Source: Diphasiastrum complanatum
Taxonomy: Eukaryota > Streptophyta > Lycopodiopsida > Lycopodiales > Lycopodiaceae
Assembly: GCA_029204225.1 (NCBI GenBank)
Contig: CM055093.1
Location: 26,486,066-26,550,065 of the forward strand
DNA length: 64,000 bases
Direction of reading: 5' to 3'
The notes beneath the pieces were generated by a model. That model had not been told where the DNA came from. It worked only from the letters and a program-made list of their open reading frames with translations, and did not search any database. Made by a program: the position numbers and the translations under genes. Below are positions 31,121 through 41,931 of the stretch, piece by piece (within the stretch, counting starts at the first letter, position 1; the number at the start of each line of letters is the position of its first letter).

Positions 31121-32590
31121 TATCGCTGACCCCTAGCCCTTGCGCCCTAAACCTATGCATTAACCATTGATTAATGACAGATGCACAATACCCATATCAC
31201 ATAAGGAGAGAGGTGCGGGCCCCTAACCACCTCCCACCTCCCACCTCCCACTCTCACTCTACAACTCATCTCCATGCTGCCAATTCAGATTCCGAATTCA
31301 TGGCAATGCTGTTACTAATCCTAGTGAATTTCCAGCATAGTATTCTGTGATTTACCACTCTCGTGGCTGAGGCACTTTGCTTTTGCCAGGCAAAAGCTAA
31401 TAATTCCACACCAAAGCATATTTGAAAGGCGGAGATCAGTTGGCTGACCAATTTCATCTCCTCCAAAAAAATAGAAGCTCACTACAACCGAATTTCAGGC
31501 TGTGAATGACCTTCACATGAGGCTGAGGCAATACCATTGCTGCTCCAACGACGATTTCTCAATCACGTCTCTCACCAATCTACATGCCCATGATGAAAGT
31601 ATTCTGCTGTTTTCTAGTTTACTATGATCCATGCATGCTTTACCTTTGAAATGTAGGTAGAATCATTAGCTAATGATCCACAATATGCAGGCAACTTCCT
31701 GCCTCTGGGAGAAATCATAGTGTGCTCATATCCATATAAAGGAATTAACATATCACCAGCATTTGTAGTTAAGCTGATAATTTAAGAGCATTCTTTTATC
31801 AAAGAGATCTGATCTTCTGTGATTACATTTTGAAGTATGCATGCTACCTGCAAGCGTCGTTTACATCTTAGCAAGCCTTTTCGAAAAGATATTTATTCAA
31901 GCCATTTGCCAGCCTTTAAGAGCTTTGCTAACTCCACTTCGTGTGCCTTCTCTCATGTTCCTATTTCCTCGCTTTCTGTTGGTGCTATTTTTATATCTTT
32001 AACTCACAGGTCTTTCTGAGTATGTTCATTGGATGACCTATGCCTCATATTACATTTGTTGCATTCAACTTGGTCTATAGCACTTGGCTTTTGTGTATGT
32101 AATGCTATTCTTCATTGCCATTGGATGTGGTCTGTTGTCCAGAGAAGTGACATCAATTAACCATGTTAATCTGTTTGTAAATGCTTCAAAGCCAAAGTGC
32201 TCTGTACTTGTGATTGTGATGTTTACAACTGGGCCTTGATAATTCGCATAGGGATGTTGCAGCAGCCTTGGATGCTTTTGCCATACTCCCAGTTCGCTGC
32301 ATTCTTTTAGAAGATGTAATTCTTAATACAGTAAAATAGTGCATTCGGGACTATGTGAATGCTCTCTCTCAACAGGTAGAAGAAGTATTTCTCAAAGAGA
32401 ACCTTGTCATTGCAGATCTGTCAAAAGCCATGAGATGATAAGAATATTTTGTTCTACTTGTTGGAAAGCCAGCAACATAATCAGAAATAATTAAGAACCA
32501 ATGAAATGCTTGAGCAAGAAGATATGAGAAAGTTCATCATGTTTTATTTACAAAGTTTTATTCATTCTGACTTTCTGCATTTGTTCTTAG
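31121..32590. other. Right end of the intron, no transposon recognised
   Basis: AT-rich, unique-looking sequence. It ends in a pyrimidine-rich TTGTTCTTAG acceptor. Short frames such as 31837-32019 have no domain or splice support. Confidence 0.55.
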
Positions 32591-33021
32591 GCAAGATCTT
32601 GCAAATGCCGTCAGAAGACGAGGCTACAAAGCTGTTGCCAAGCTTTTAGCTGATAAGAAAGTCCTTTGGAGAAAGGAAGAAGACAAAATCAACAATGAGA
32701 ATAAAGGTGGCAGTACTGTCAGCTTATCTTGCAGCAAAGAATTGCTACCAGTTGCTGATAACTTGGTCAGACTGGGGGATGCTGATCTTTGCAAGGATGA
32801 TCAAGCAATCACACCTAATCCCTCTTCAAGGACTATAGAAAAGACAGCTGGACCAAGCTTGCCAAAAGAATCTCCTTTTGAGGCATCTTTGGTCAATGAT
32901 GCTAATGGTCAGAAATTGTTCCATGGAGTTAATGGAGAGGCCACAATATCGCCCGTGAAGTCGTTGTTCCAGGAAGAGGCAATGGAATTCATACGCTCTG
33001 GTAAATTTTTTGATATGGAAG
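32591..33021 (+). CDS. Host gene exon, PTST2/PTST3 (FLO6)-like protein, downstream part of the N-terminal region
   Basis: Acceptor TTCTTAG|G before 32591 and a consensus donor GAAG|GTATGT after 33021. The first base completes the Arg codon split at 6368. The frame then reads QDLANAVRRRGYKAVAKLLADKK, then a charged, Ser-rich, low-complexity stretch, and ends EEAMEFIRSGKFFDME. Continuing past the donor the frame would stop at 33095, so splicing at 33021 is the better reading. The RRRGYK.V..LL block resembles the repeat found in plant CBM48 starch-initiation proteins. The CBM48 domain and coiled coils expected further on are not in the window. Codon use is ordinary and there are no internal stops. 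Confidence 0.6.
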
Positions 33022-34050
33022 GTATGTTAGTCAATGCCAACCTTTTACAAATCAAGAACTTGCTATCCAAGTGTGTAATTTCTTGGCAGAAGTAGTCAGT
33101 ATGTAGCTTTACTCGATTGATTCTGGAATTAGTCTGGGATTCATATAAGACTTATAGCAAAATCTTAGATCAAAACAATAAATGCTATGTATCCTTATAC
33201 TCTATTCAAAATGAAGAGGCACGATTTCCGAAGATCACTAGGTATAACCACCACAGCTGTTATCTACTTTCATATTTGTTATTTTTTCCATTAACTGGAC
33301 TCCCTTTGGTTCCATTGTCTGTTAGCCTTTGTGTAAACTTATGTTGACTCTTGTTAAATGTCATATGGTAGCGGTAGCTTGTATATTGAATGGAATGCAT
33401 ATAAGAGTGATGGATACTTTTCTTGAAACTGCATTTTGTGCAAACATATAGAACATCTGTGCTTGAACTTCATAAAACTGGTACATAGCAATGTGTAGGC
33501 CAGTTAACAATGCTTTCTCTCTATGCTCTCTTGAAATCAGTAAGGCTGCTGGTACACCCTCCGTTCTTTTCTGGCAAGTTTCACATGTCTTCCTGTTCTT
33601 TCTGGCTCTGGCAGTGGAGCTGCTGTTTGCTGTTCAGGTTTACATTTGTCCTTGCCTGTTTCTAGAACACTCCCTTCACTTCATGGCATATAATCTCCCC
33701 TGTACCAGCCTTCTTATTGCCATTATCTTCCTTAAGCCTACTGGCTCTATAGTCATCCCACTATCCAGCATCTCCTTCATACTCTCTCTGGAGTTCTCTT
33801 TTCTCAAATAAAAGAAATAACCATTAAATCCAGTGGAAGGGCAGGGAATAGAATGTCATTCGCAAGGGTGACATTCTGATACAACTATTAATAATTTGTA
33901 AGATTTTTGTCCTCCCCTATGTTGGCTTTGTCATAATAAAAATGAATAGAGTGGCCAAGTTTCACTAATGACTGAAACAATGTGAACTGATGGAATTTTT
34001 TAATATCATAGTTTACGCTACCAATCCAACAGGCTAACCAACAATCTGAT
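33022..34050. other. Intron of the host gene, no recognised feature
   Basis: Starts with GTATGT. No transposon or gene recognised; frames such as 33491-33811 are hydrophobic and unsupported. Confidence 0.5.
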
Positions 34051-34515
34051 TCACAATAGCTGAAAGAGAAAGCACATCACACCTCAATTAACACACATGT
34101 GAACTGTATATTCAAAGAGAGAAAAAAGTACATATAGAACATTCACAATTTTGGGGGTTCTGCTGCATGGCAAAACGAACCTCGTTACGGGACACGTGTC
34201 CCACCTTAGTAACCTTACGTGCCTTAGATTTGGCACTCATACACATTGAATGAACAAAATAAAGCTAAAAAAACTGCTTAAACTGGAAATACAAGTCCAG
34301 TTTCTAAATAAATAGGGCTTATATATTTAACACTCTCCCTTAAGTCCTTGTTTATTTTACTTAAAGAACTTCTCTCTAAAAACTTCAAACTTATTAGCAT
34401 TTAAAGGCTTAGTAAATATTTGCTAGCTGATCTTCAGTTTTACAATGCACTACATCAATTTCATTGGATAGCAGCTTTTCTCTAATAAAATGATATTTAA
34501 TTTCTATGTGCTTAA
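34051..34515 (-). pseudogene. Copia element 3' end: RNase H terminus and 3' LTR start
   Basis: Minus strand: KHIEIKYHFIREKLL, then VHCKTEDQLANIY, the standard end of copia RNase H, followed by stops. Then a purine tract ACTTAAGGGAGAG and the LTR start TGTTAAATATATAAG at 34332. The LTR end on the left is not resolved. This is the continuation of the copia pol seen at 40241-40594 and 51503-53330. The roughly 75 codons that should lie between this piece and the one at 40241 are missing. Confidence 0.75.
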
Positions 34516-34931
34516 GTTACGAATAGAGCCACAGCTGATCTAGAGCTAAGCTATGAAAGCATCACATAAGCAAGACTTAACCCTAGAAAGCAGGAAAGAG
34601 AGAGATTAAGGAGGCTAAAGAGAGAGATCAATATCATTAGCTGAATGACAAATGACACAGTTTCCCTACTTATAGCCAAGAAGAAGCCCTAAAAGGAAGC
34701 TTCCAGTGGCTAGGGCCCAACTGGGAGGGATAATAGTGCGCCCTCCAAGAAGGCCCCCACTCTCCAGTAATATGTCCAAATGGCCTAATAATGAATAATA
34801 AGGCCAAAGGCCAACCATATAGTCTGAATGTCACTAATGAATAAAAAAGGGCCCAAGGCCTGCTTATGCATAAAGTAAAGTAACTGTAAATGTAAATGGA
34901 CGCGACGAATGTAATGAGCCGAGTCCATAAC
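34516..34931 (-). repeat. 3' LTR of gypsy B copy 2 (416 bp)
   Basis: On the minus strand starts GTTATGGACTCGG after a CGGGGAGA purine tract and ends TTCGTAAC. Almost identical to 13331-13746. Confidence 0.9.
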
Positions 34932-34978
34932 TCTCCCCGACACAAAAAAAAGACCCAACTGCCGAAAAGATAACCAGA

Positions 34979-36895
34979 CTAAGTAGCAGCAAGCCCTGGT
35001 GCATCAACAGCTAGAGGAACATCTGATGTAGAGGAATCAACAAGTGCAGCAAGAGCACGAGCCTGATCCGCAAGTAATGGTGTATGATAAAAGACATCAA
35101 TAGGCTCCCATGTGGCCTCCTCAATAGGACGACCATCCCACTGGACCAAAAACTGAATCTGCCGGCGGCGTCGACTATGGTATAGACGGACCTGTAATAT
35201 AGCAGCAGGTAAAAATGGAAATAACTCTGGAGCAGTAGGAAACTCAGCATCACAAGGAGTGTCATCCTCAATAGCAGCACGTAATAAACTGACATGGAAT
35301 ACATCACAGGCGCGTGTGGAAGCAGGAAGCTGTAAGCGATATGTAACTGGACTAAGAACCTCCAAAATGCGATAAGGCCCATAATAACGTGGTCCAAGCT
35401 TCTCAGTAGAAGCATGGCCTTGGACAAAATGATGACGTGCAAACCGTAAGCATAGATAAACCATATCTCCAAGCTGAAACTCAACATGGCGGCGGTGACG
35501 ATCAACTGAGGTCTGATAACGCTGCTGAACATGCTGTAAATGAGAACTGGCCCGGGTAATAAGCTCTCGAGCACCTGATAGAAAAGATGCAAGTGTAACA
35601 GGTGTATCCTTAGGAGGAAGAGGAATGCCAGGTAAAAGAGGTGCATAGCCATGAGATAATAAAAATGGTGAGACACCTGTGCTCGTACTAACAGAGCTAT
35701 TATAGCTATACTCTGCTAAACATAAATGCTGATCCCAATCCTTCCCTGAAGGAGTAACAACATGGCGTAAATAATTCTCAAGAATCCTGTTAAGGACCTC
35801 AGACTGCCCATCAAAAGTAGAATGATAAGCAGAACCCATAAAAAGCTGAACATCCAAAATACGCAAAAGCTCTGTCCAAAATATAGATGTAAACTTACTA
35901 TCCCGATCAGAAAGGATAGTACGAGGAAATCCATGCTGGCGAAAAATCTCTGATAGGAACAAACGTGCACACTGCTCTGCTGTGATAGTACTGCGAACTG
36001 GGATAAAATGTGCCTGTTTCGAGAACCTGTCAACTACCACCATACATGAATCGTGACCACGCTGGGTATGGGGAAGGCCAAGGATAAAGTCCATGGATAT
36101 ATCAGTCCACTGGCGATGAGGAATAGGCCAACTCTGGAGCAAACCAGCAGATTTAGCACGGGAGTACTTATTACGAAGACAAAAAGGGCAGGTACGAATA
36201 AGTACAGCAAGCTCAGAGCGAAGAGAGGGCCAATAGAAATGGTCTTTGAGACGAGCATAAGACTTCTGAAAACCAAAGTGACCCCCAACAGGAGAGGAAT
36301 GAGCATCCGACAACAACTGGGAACAGATACCCAAAGAACTAGGGATACAAAGAGAATCATAATGATAAAGACGATTGTCAATAATGGAGTAAACCTGATG
36401 AGGACTGGACGAAACAGGTGGGGCAGAACTATAAACATCACGAAAATCAGAACATGTAAGGTATGCTGCAAGTAGGGCATCAAACCATGGAGGAATAGTA
36501 GAAACGAGTGTATTTAACAAAGCTGGAAGACGAGATAATGCATCAGCAGCAGTGTTAGCACGACCAGGACGATACAATATGGAGAAATTAAAAGACTGTA
36601 AAAACTGCAACCAACGAAATTGACGATCACTAAGGTCACGTTGAGAAAACAGATAATGTAAAGACTGGTGATCAGTAATAATGTCAAATGGGACTCGATA
36701 CAGATAATGACGCCACTTCTTAAGAGCATAGATAATAGCAAGAAGCTCTTTCTCATGCACAGAATAACGTTGCTCATAAGAGCGAAGACGACGCGACTTG
36801 TAAGCAATAATACATTGTGACTGGCGAAGTAAAGCACCCAAACCAACATTACTAGCATCAGTCTCAACAAGAAACTTCTGATCAAACTGTGGTAA
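34979..36895 (-). CDS. Gypsy B copy 2 RNase H, integrase and chromodomain
   Basis: Reads from QFDQKFLVETDASNVGLGALLR through RNase H (WRHYLYRVPFDIITDHQSLHYLF). The integrase zinc-binding region follows (VGGHFGFQKSYARLKDHFYWP, CPFCLRNK), then the core with MDFILGLPHTQRG (Asp), LSDRDSKFTSIFW (Asp) and FDGQSEVLNRILE (Glu), the GPY/F block (LGPRYYGPYRILEV) and a chromodomain (QFLVQWDGRPIEEATWEP). No internal stops. The catalytic triad is present, so integrase may be functional if translated. It is out of frame with the upstream ORF by one missing base near 36896. The chromodomain targets insertion to particular chromatin in this family. Confidence 0.9.
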   Translation of the reverse strand, partial: LPQFDQKFLVETDASNVGLGALLRQSQCIIAYKSRRLRSYEQRYSVHEKELLAIIYALKKWRHYLYRVPFDIITDHQSLHYLFSQRDLSDRQFRWLQFLQSFNFSILYRPGRANTAADALSRLPALLNTLVSTIPPWFDALLAAYLTCSDFRDVYSSAPPVSSSPHQVYSIIDNRLYHYDSLCIPSSLGICSQLLSDAHSSPVGGHFGFQKSYARLKDHFYWPSLRSELAVLIRTCPFCLRNKYSRAKSAGLLQSWPIPHRQWTDISMDFILGLPHTQRGHDSCMVVVDRFSKQAHFIPVRSTITAEQCARLFLSEIFRQHGFPRTILSDRDSKFTSIFWTELLRILDVQLFMGSAYHSTFDGQSEVLNRILENYLRHVVTPSGKDWDQHLCLAEYSYNSSVSTSTGVSPFLLSHGYAPLLPGIPLPPKDTPVTLASFLSGARELITRASSHLQHVQQRYQTSVDRHRRHVEFQLGDMVYLCLRFARHHFVQGHASTEKLGPRYYGPYRILEVLSPVTYRLQLPASTRACDVFHVSLLRAAIEDDTPCDAEFPTAPELFPFLPAAILQVRLYHSRRRRQIQFLVQWDGRPIEEATWEPIDVFYHTPLLADQARALAALVDSSTSDVPLAVDAPGLAAT

Positions 36896-39603
36896 ACATC
36901 AACAACAGCACGACGAAGAGTATCAAACGCTGTCTGACAATCAGGAGTCCAAAGAAAAGTACTAGACTTCTTCAAAAGTGCATGAAGAGGAGCTGCGATA
37001 GTGGCAAAATGAGGAACTGGACGACGAAGGTGAGTCGCTAACCCAAGAAACATACGAACATGATGAATATCAGTAGGTATAGGCCAATCCTGGATGGCCT
37101 GAACCTTATGAGGGTCCAGACGAATGTGACTATTACAAATAAGAAAACCAAGAAACTCGATCTCAGAAACAACAAAAGAACATTTAGACAACTTAGCAAA
37201 TAACTGGTGGTGTACAAGTAACTGAAAGACAGAGGAAAGATGGGCAACATGCTCAGCAAGAGACTGACTAAAAATAAGAATATCATCAAAATAAACCAAG
37301 ACACAATGACCAAGAAGCGGACGCAAGACGTTATTCATCATATTCTGGAACGTAGGAGGGCCATTAGTAACACCAAAAGGAAGCACACGAAATTCATATA
37401 AACCAAGATGAGTACGGAAAGCAGTCTTATGTTCGTCAGAAGGGTGCATCCTGATTTGGTAATATCCAGAACGAAGGTCTATCTTGGAAAAGATTTTAGA
37501 GGTACCGAGCTGGTCAAAGAGGTCATCCATGTGCGGAATAGGGTACTGATTACAAATAGTCAACTTATTTAAAGCACGGTAATCAATACAAAGGCGTTTG
37601 GTACCATCTTTCTTATTAATAAGGAGAACAGGAGCACCAAAGGGGCTGTGACTAGGAACAATGAGACCCTGATCTAACAAGGCAGTAATATGGAGCTCAA
37701 GCTCATCACGCTCAGATCGAGACATACGATAAGGGGGACGGGAAGGAGGAGCAGAACTAGGACGCAAGTCAATATGATGGTTCACGTCACGTAATGGTGG
37801 TAGCGTCGTAGGTTCTGAAAAGACAAAAGCATACTGATGTAATAAGTCAGAAATCACCTGAGGAAGAGCTGCTGGTGTAGAAACTGGAGGAACTGGTACT
37901 GCCCGCTGAACACATAATAAGGCAGCACAATGAGCCTTCGGCAGGCTGCGAATAAACTGCCTCCCAGTAATCAACTGGAAGTCTCCCTGAGAATCAATGC
38001 CAACAAGTGAGTGTGTAACTGCATCATGTACAAATGTCAATGTCTGCTGTGTCAAGTCCAGTGTAACGGCTCCAAGAGATGCAAACCAATCAGCACCAAG
38101 GATAAGATCATAACGCTCCATAGGGATAACGTAAAGATCTGCCTGTCCAGACAAATCTCCAATGCGGTATGGTAAACGCTGAAACATCTGAGAACTAGGA
38201 AAAGAATGAGAACTGGCAATCTCAACTGTGAGAGTCTGGGAAGCAAGAACAGGTGAAGCACGGATCCGACTAATGATATAACTGCTAATAAAAGAATGAG
38301 TGCTACCAGTATCAACTAAAGCAATATACTCACGACCTGTAATACGCACACGTAACCGAATGGAGCGAGGACCAGGACGCCCTGTCCAAGTAGCATAGGC
38401 AAGCTGAGCATGGCAAGTAGCAGGAAGTAAATCAGGGGAAGGCTCAGAGGATAAGTCAGGCTCATCAGAAATATGAATGTAGATATCGGAATCATCTGGA
38501 GTAGTGCCCTCATGGTAAAAAACAATAGTAGTAGGGAGAGGCTGGCGGCAATCACGGGCAAGATGGTCAGGACTCTTACAACGAAAGCAAAGACGCTTCT
38601 GCTGAAGATCAGCGAACTCTGCAGACGTGTAACGTCGGACAAAAGTAGGTCGAGGAGTCGGAGGACCAGGAGGCGAAGGGGCAATGGAGAGAGCTGGAAC
38701 AGAAGGGGCCGGTGTAGGGGTGAACGTAGTGGGAAAAGATGAAGCAGAAGGACGAGCTCGGGAGAAGCGGGAAGGAAGGGTGTCAGAGTACTTATGCTGT
38801 AAAGTACTGGCAAGAGACATCGCCTCAACAAGTGTGGTTGGACGGAAGGAATAAACATCATAACGTAAAGCACCACGAAGCCCAGCAATGTAACGAGAAA
38901 TAAGCTCAGTGGGCTGTAGATCTGTGAAAAGATAAGAAAGCTCCATAAACTGATCTGTAGAAGAAGCATGATCACTGGTCTGAGTGAGACTACGGAATGT
39001 ATCACGTTGGCGGTCAAGCCACTGAGGATCAATCATAGCATGGCGGAGGTCATGGCGAAAAGTATGCCATACATGGGGCCCTTCCCGATCAGGATCAACT
39101 CTATAAACTCGCCACCACGTGGCGGCACGTCCATCTAAATGTAAAGCAGCCAACTGGATCTTCTGAGGATCAGTCTTAGGGTAAATCTGAAAATATGTGT
39201 CAAGCTTAGCAAACCAATTCTCTAATAAGTTCCCGTCGGAGGAACCGGAATAGGTAGCAAGCTGTACCCTATCACGAAAGTCTCGAGCAAAGTGTGGCTC
39301 AGGAAGTGGGGGACGAGGAAAGAAACCAGGATGTGGGTTAGATGGAATGAACGGTCCACCACCAGGCTGACTAGCAGAAGAAGATGGAAATCCAAATGGA
39401 GGGGGAGTCCCAAATGTAGGAAAAACAGGAGCTTTACCAGGACCATGAGGCTGTAAAGAATCAATCTGTGACTGCATAGTAGCAAAGCCGGTCATAACTG
39501 AATCGAAGTGAAGAACGAGGCCAGAAAGGGTCTCATCCATGCGACGAAACTGATCGGATAAGGTTTCCTGAGTAGTCTCACTCGGGGTAGGTGAATGTGC
39601 CAT
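36896..39603 (-). CDS. Gypsy B copy 2 gag, protease and reverse transcriptase
   Basis: Start chosen at MAHSPTPSETT (39603), matching the other copies; an in-frame ATG at 39657 adds 18 residues. Order: gag (FARDFRDRVQLATYSGSSDG, IQLAALHLDGRAATWWRVY), knuckle CFRCKSPDHLARDC, protease ALVDTGSTHSFIS, and reverse transcriptase with SPFGAPVLLINKKDGTKRLC, LPFGVTNGPPTFQNMMN and VLVYFDDILIFSQ. The YFDD box is intact. The annotated end is where the 1-nt deletion shifts the frame; the shifted frame runs on to 36514 without similarity. Confidence 0.9.
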
Positions 39604-40240
39604 AATGATAGTGGAAGGAATAGACGAAAACTTGAGGGAGCGGACTCTTGTCGGCACCCCAAATTAGCCTATTACAACCAATATTATCACAACTGAAAAA
39701 AAAAAAGGCAGCAATGAACAATGGAGAAGCTGTAAAAATGCGCTGGACAGCCAGGGATAAAATGTGAATTTGAAATGTTAAACGGAGTCAGAATTCTTGA
39801 AAATTTGTTGAAGAATGAGCGCGCGACAGCCTTTTGATAAGCTGTAAAAGATGGCTGGAATTGGAGAAAAAAATAGGCAAAAGTGACAAGTTGGGAGTGC
39901 TGAGGCAGCGATTTACAGGGTGAAGAATTTTAGCTGTTTGGAATAGCAAATGATGTCGGAATTGGGTAGTTTTTGGATGAGGATGGGCGCTGGACAGTCA
40001 GGGAACTAACTGTGGAAGATGGCTGCAAACTGGAAAAATATCAGACGAAAGTGACAGGTCGGAAAGCAGGGACAGCGATGGAAAGGAAGAGGAGGAGCGC
40101 TGGGCAGCAAAGAAAAGAGGGGACAAAACAGGGGGAACGCTGGGCAGGAAGGAGTGGAAGGAGTAGCGATGGAACAGGGCTGTTAAAACGGCAATGGAGC
40201 TGTAGGAACTGCGATGGAGGAGCAAGGCAAGGCATCACAC
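39604..40240 (-). other. Leader of gypsy B copy 2
   Basis: Contains several GGCTGTCCAGC words (reverse complement GCTGGACAGCC at about 39746 and 39992) and related GCTGGGCAG words, as does the leader of copy 3 at 62440-62720. No PBS or LTR to the right; copia sequence starts at about 40241. Confidence 0.65.
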
Positions 40241-40594
40241 AAGAAAAGGCATCATTTTGAAAGTTAAAAACATATCCAGTGGTGGATCTTCTGTCGTCGA
40301 TACTACCTTCCCAATTTGAATCAACAAAGCCCTGTAGTACTGGCAAAGCAGATTGCCCATCATATAACAATCTGTAAGTAGTTGTACCTCTAACATAGCA
40401 AAGAATCCTCTTCGCAGCCTTCTAGTGAGTTTCCCTAGGTATAGCCATAAATTGACTCACTAGGCTTACAACATAACTTATGTCAGAACGAGTAGTGGTA
40501 AGATAAATCAAGCAACCAACTAATTGACGAAATAGTGTAGCATCAACTAGCTTACTCTCATCCTCATGAGATAACTTCTTACCAACCTCCACAT
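40241..40594 (-). pseudogene. Copia pol: end of reverse transcriptase and start of RNase H
   Basis: Minus strand: VGKKLSHEDESKLVDATLFR, LVGCLIYLTTTRSDISY, then GFVDSNWEGSIDDRRSTTGYVF, the RNase H start. It directly continues the frame KPVSTPVE that ends at 51503, once the hAT element is removed. Cut on the left by gypsy B copy 2. Confidence 0.85.
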
Positions 40595-41200
40595 CAAGGT
40601 TACACCCCGATTCGAACAGGTCGATTCGAACCGGCTGGTTCGAACCGATTCTTTGAGGTTCGAACCGTCAGGCCATGTTCGAATCGGAAAACGGTTCGAA
40701 CCTGTCTTTTCCATTTTTCAAAAAAAAAATAATTTTCTCTGACGTACAAGTCATATATTCACTGTAGTATGTATAGACTGTTAATAGCTAAACAATTTCC
40801 TGTAAATTTACAGATATCAGGATAATCAAATGATAGATCTCTTGTGATCTGTCGCCTGTAGGGCCTAGGCTGTCGTATATGGTAATAGGTATCAAAACAT
40901 TTAACATAATGACCCAAGTTTAAGAGAACTGCAGTAAGGTTGAGTAAGTTGTAACCCTAATACCTATCTTGACCCCTGCCACCTGGGTACAAGGATCTGC
41001 TTGCTAAGGACTCATGAGATTGTGGACACTGGAGTTGGAACTTGGAACTTCGAAGTTGGAACTTTCAACTTTGAACTTGCCGCTTGGAAGTTGGAACTTA
41101 GGCTCTAGGTAGTAGGGTTCCCGGTTTAGGACTCAGGAGTATATTGTAGAACTGAAATTTGAGCTCCGAGCTCAGAGCTCTCAACTGATACTACTAAAGT

Positions 41201-41250
41201 GACTAGTGAGTCATGACCACTGACTTGTGAATAGTCACGACTCACTAGTC
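41201..41250. repeat. Perfect 12-bp inverted repeat in hAT
   Basis: GACTAGTGAGTC (41201-41212) and GACTCACTAGTC (41239-41250) with a 26-bp loop. The surrounding sequence has many short TTGGAACTT/AAGTTCC words that could also pair. Located between the hAT left end and the transposase 3' end. Confidence 0.85.
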
Positions 41251-41931
41251 TCAGTTTAAACTTTGAACTTTGATATGGATTCTGGAATCTATTATCTAGA
41301 TAATGGTAGCTAGTCTAGGTAGAGTCCTGACTCCTTAGTCTAGACCGTAGGTACTAGGTACCGTACTAGGATGGTAGGAGTCAGGACCGTAGATTGTAAT
41401 TTGTAATTTTATTTGCAAATTTCAATGTCGAGATCGGACTCCGGAGAAAAGAATAAACAAGAAGGTTATGACAATGTTTGGGTCTCTTTGAGAAAGCCAA
41501 AAAAACTTAGGTTACTTAGATTCATCATTGAACATTGAACATTCTATATGTAACATAAATTATAATACATTAAATACCAAAATCGAAATTGTAAAACCAT
41601 TAGTAATTACTGAACAGTGAATCCTGATATTAGATAATCCGAAATCGACTAACATTGACGATGAAACATACTACAGACTACAGTAATCAGTTAACAACTT
41701 AACTTCAGAAATCAAAAATTAGAATCCAAAATATATCATGATTCATAACAATGAACATAATTGTAAATACATATGTTAGGTGCCTCATGAGTCCGGTCAC
41801 CAATGTAATGCCACATGCGACATGTCTGATGATAAACCATGATGTGTAAACAGCTCAAGAGTCAATGCTCATCTAGTGACATGATACATCTATAGACTAC
41901 AATCTACAATGTACAATGAGCAGTGAGCACT

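Larger units (their letters stand above)
6369..32590 (+). other. 26.2-kb intron of the host gene, filled with transposons
   Basis: Bounded by GT (6369-6370) and TTCTTAG (ends 32590). It contains parts of at least three LTR elements, four LINEs and a non-autonomous LTR element. The stretch 6369-7459 has no recognised gene; a short direct repeat around TATGACA.AA.CTAGAA occurs near 6990 and 7021. Phase agreement of the two exons supports its being one intron, though undetected small exons inside cannot be excluded. Confidence 0.55.
34516..40240 (-). mobile_element. Ty3/gypsy B copy 2, nearly complete internal region
   Basis: Minus-strand chromovirus with 3' LTR (34516-34931), one gag-protease-reverse transcriptase frame, RNase H-integrase-chromodomain after a single 1-nt deletion, and a leader of about 640 bp. 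The 5' LTR and PBS are missing at the right edge, where copia sequence begins. It sits within copia RNase H, with part of that gene lost. Best reference copy for the family. Confidence 0.9.

Noticed and set aside
31837-32019. Possible extra host exon
   Set aside because: No paired splice sites in phase; the flanking exons already join correctly without it.
33061-33095. Stop codon of the host gene at 33093-33095
   Set aside because: A consensus donor GAAG|GTATGT at 33022 and the missing CBM48 part make read-through into the intron the more likely explanation.
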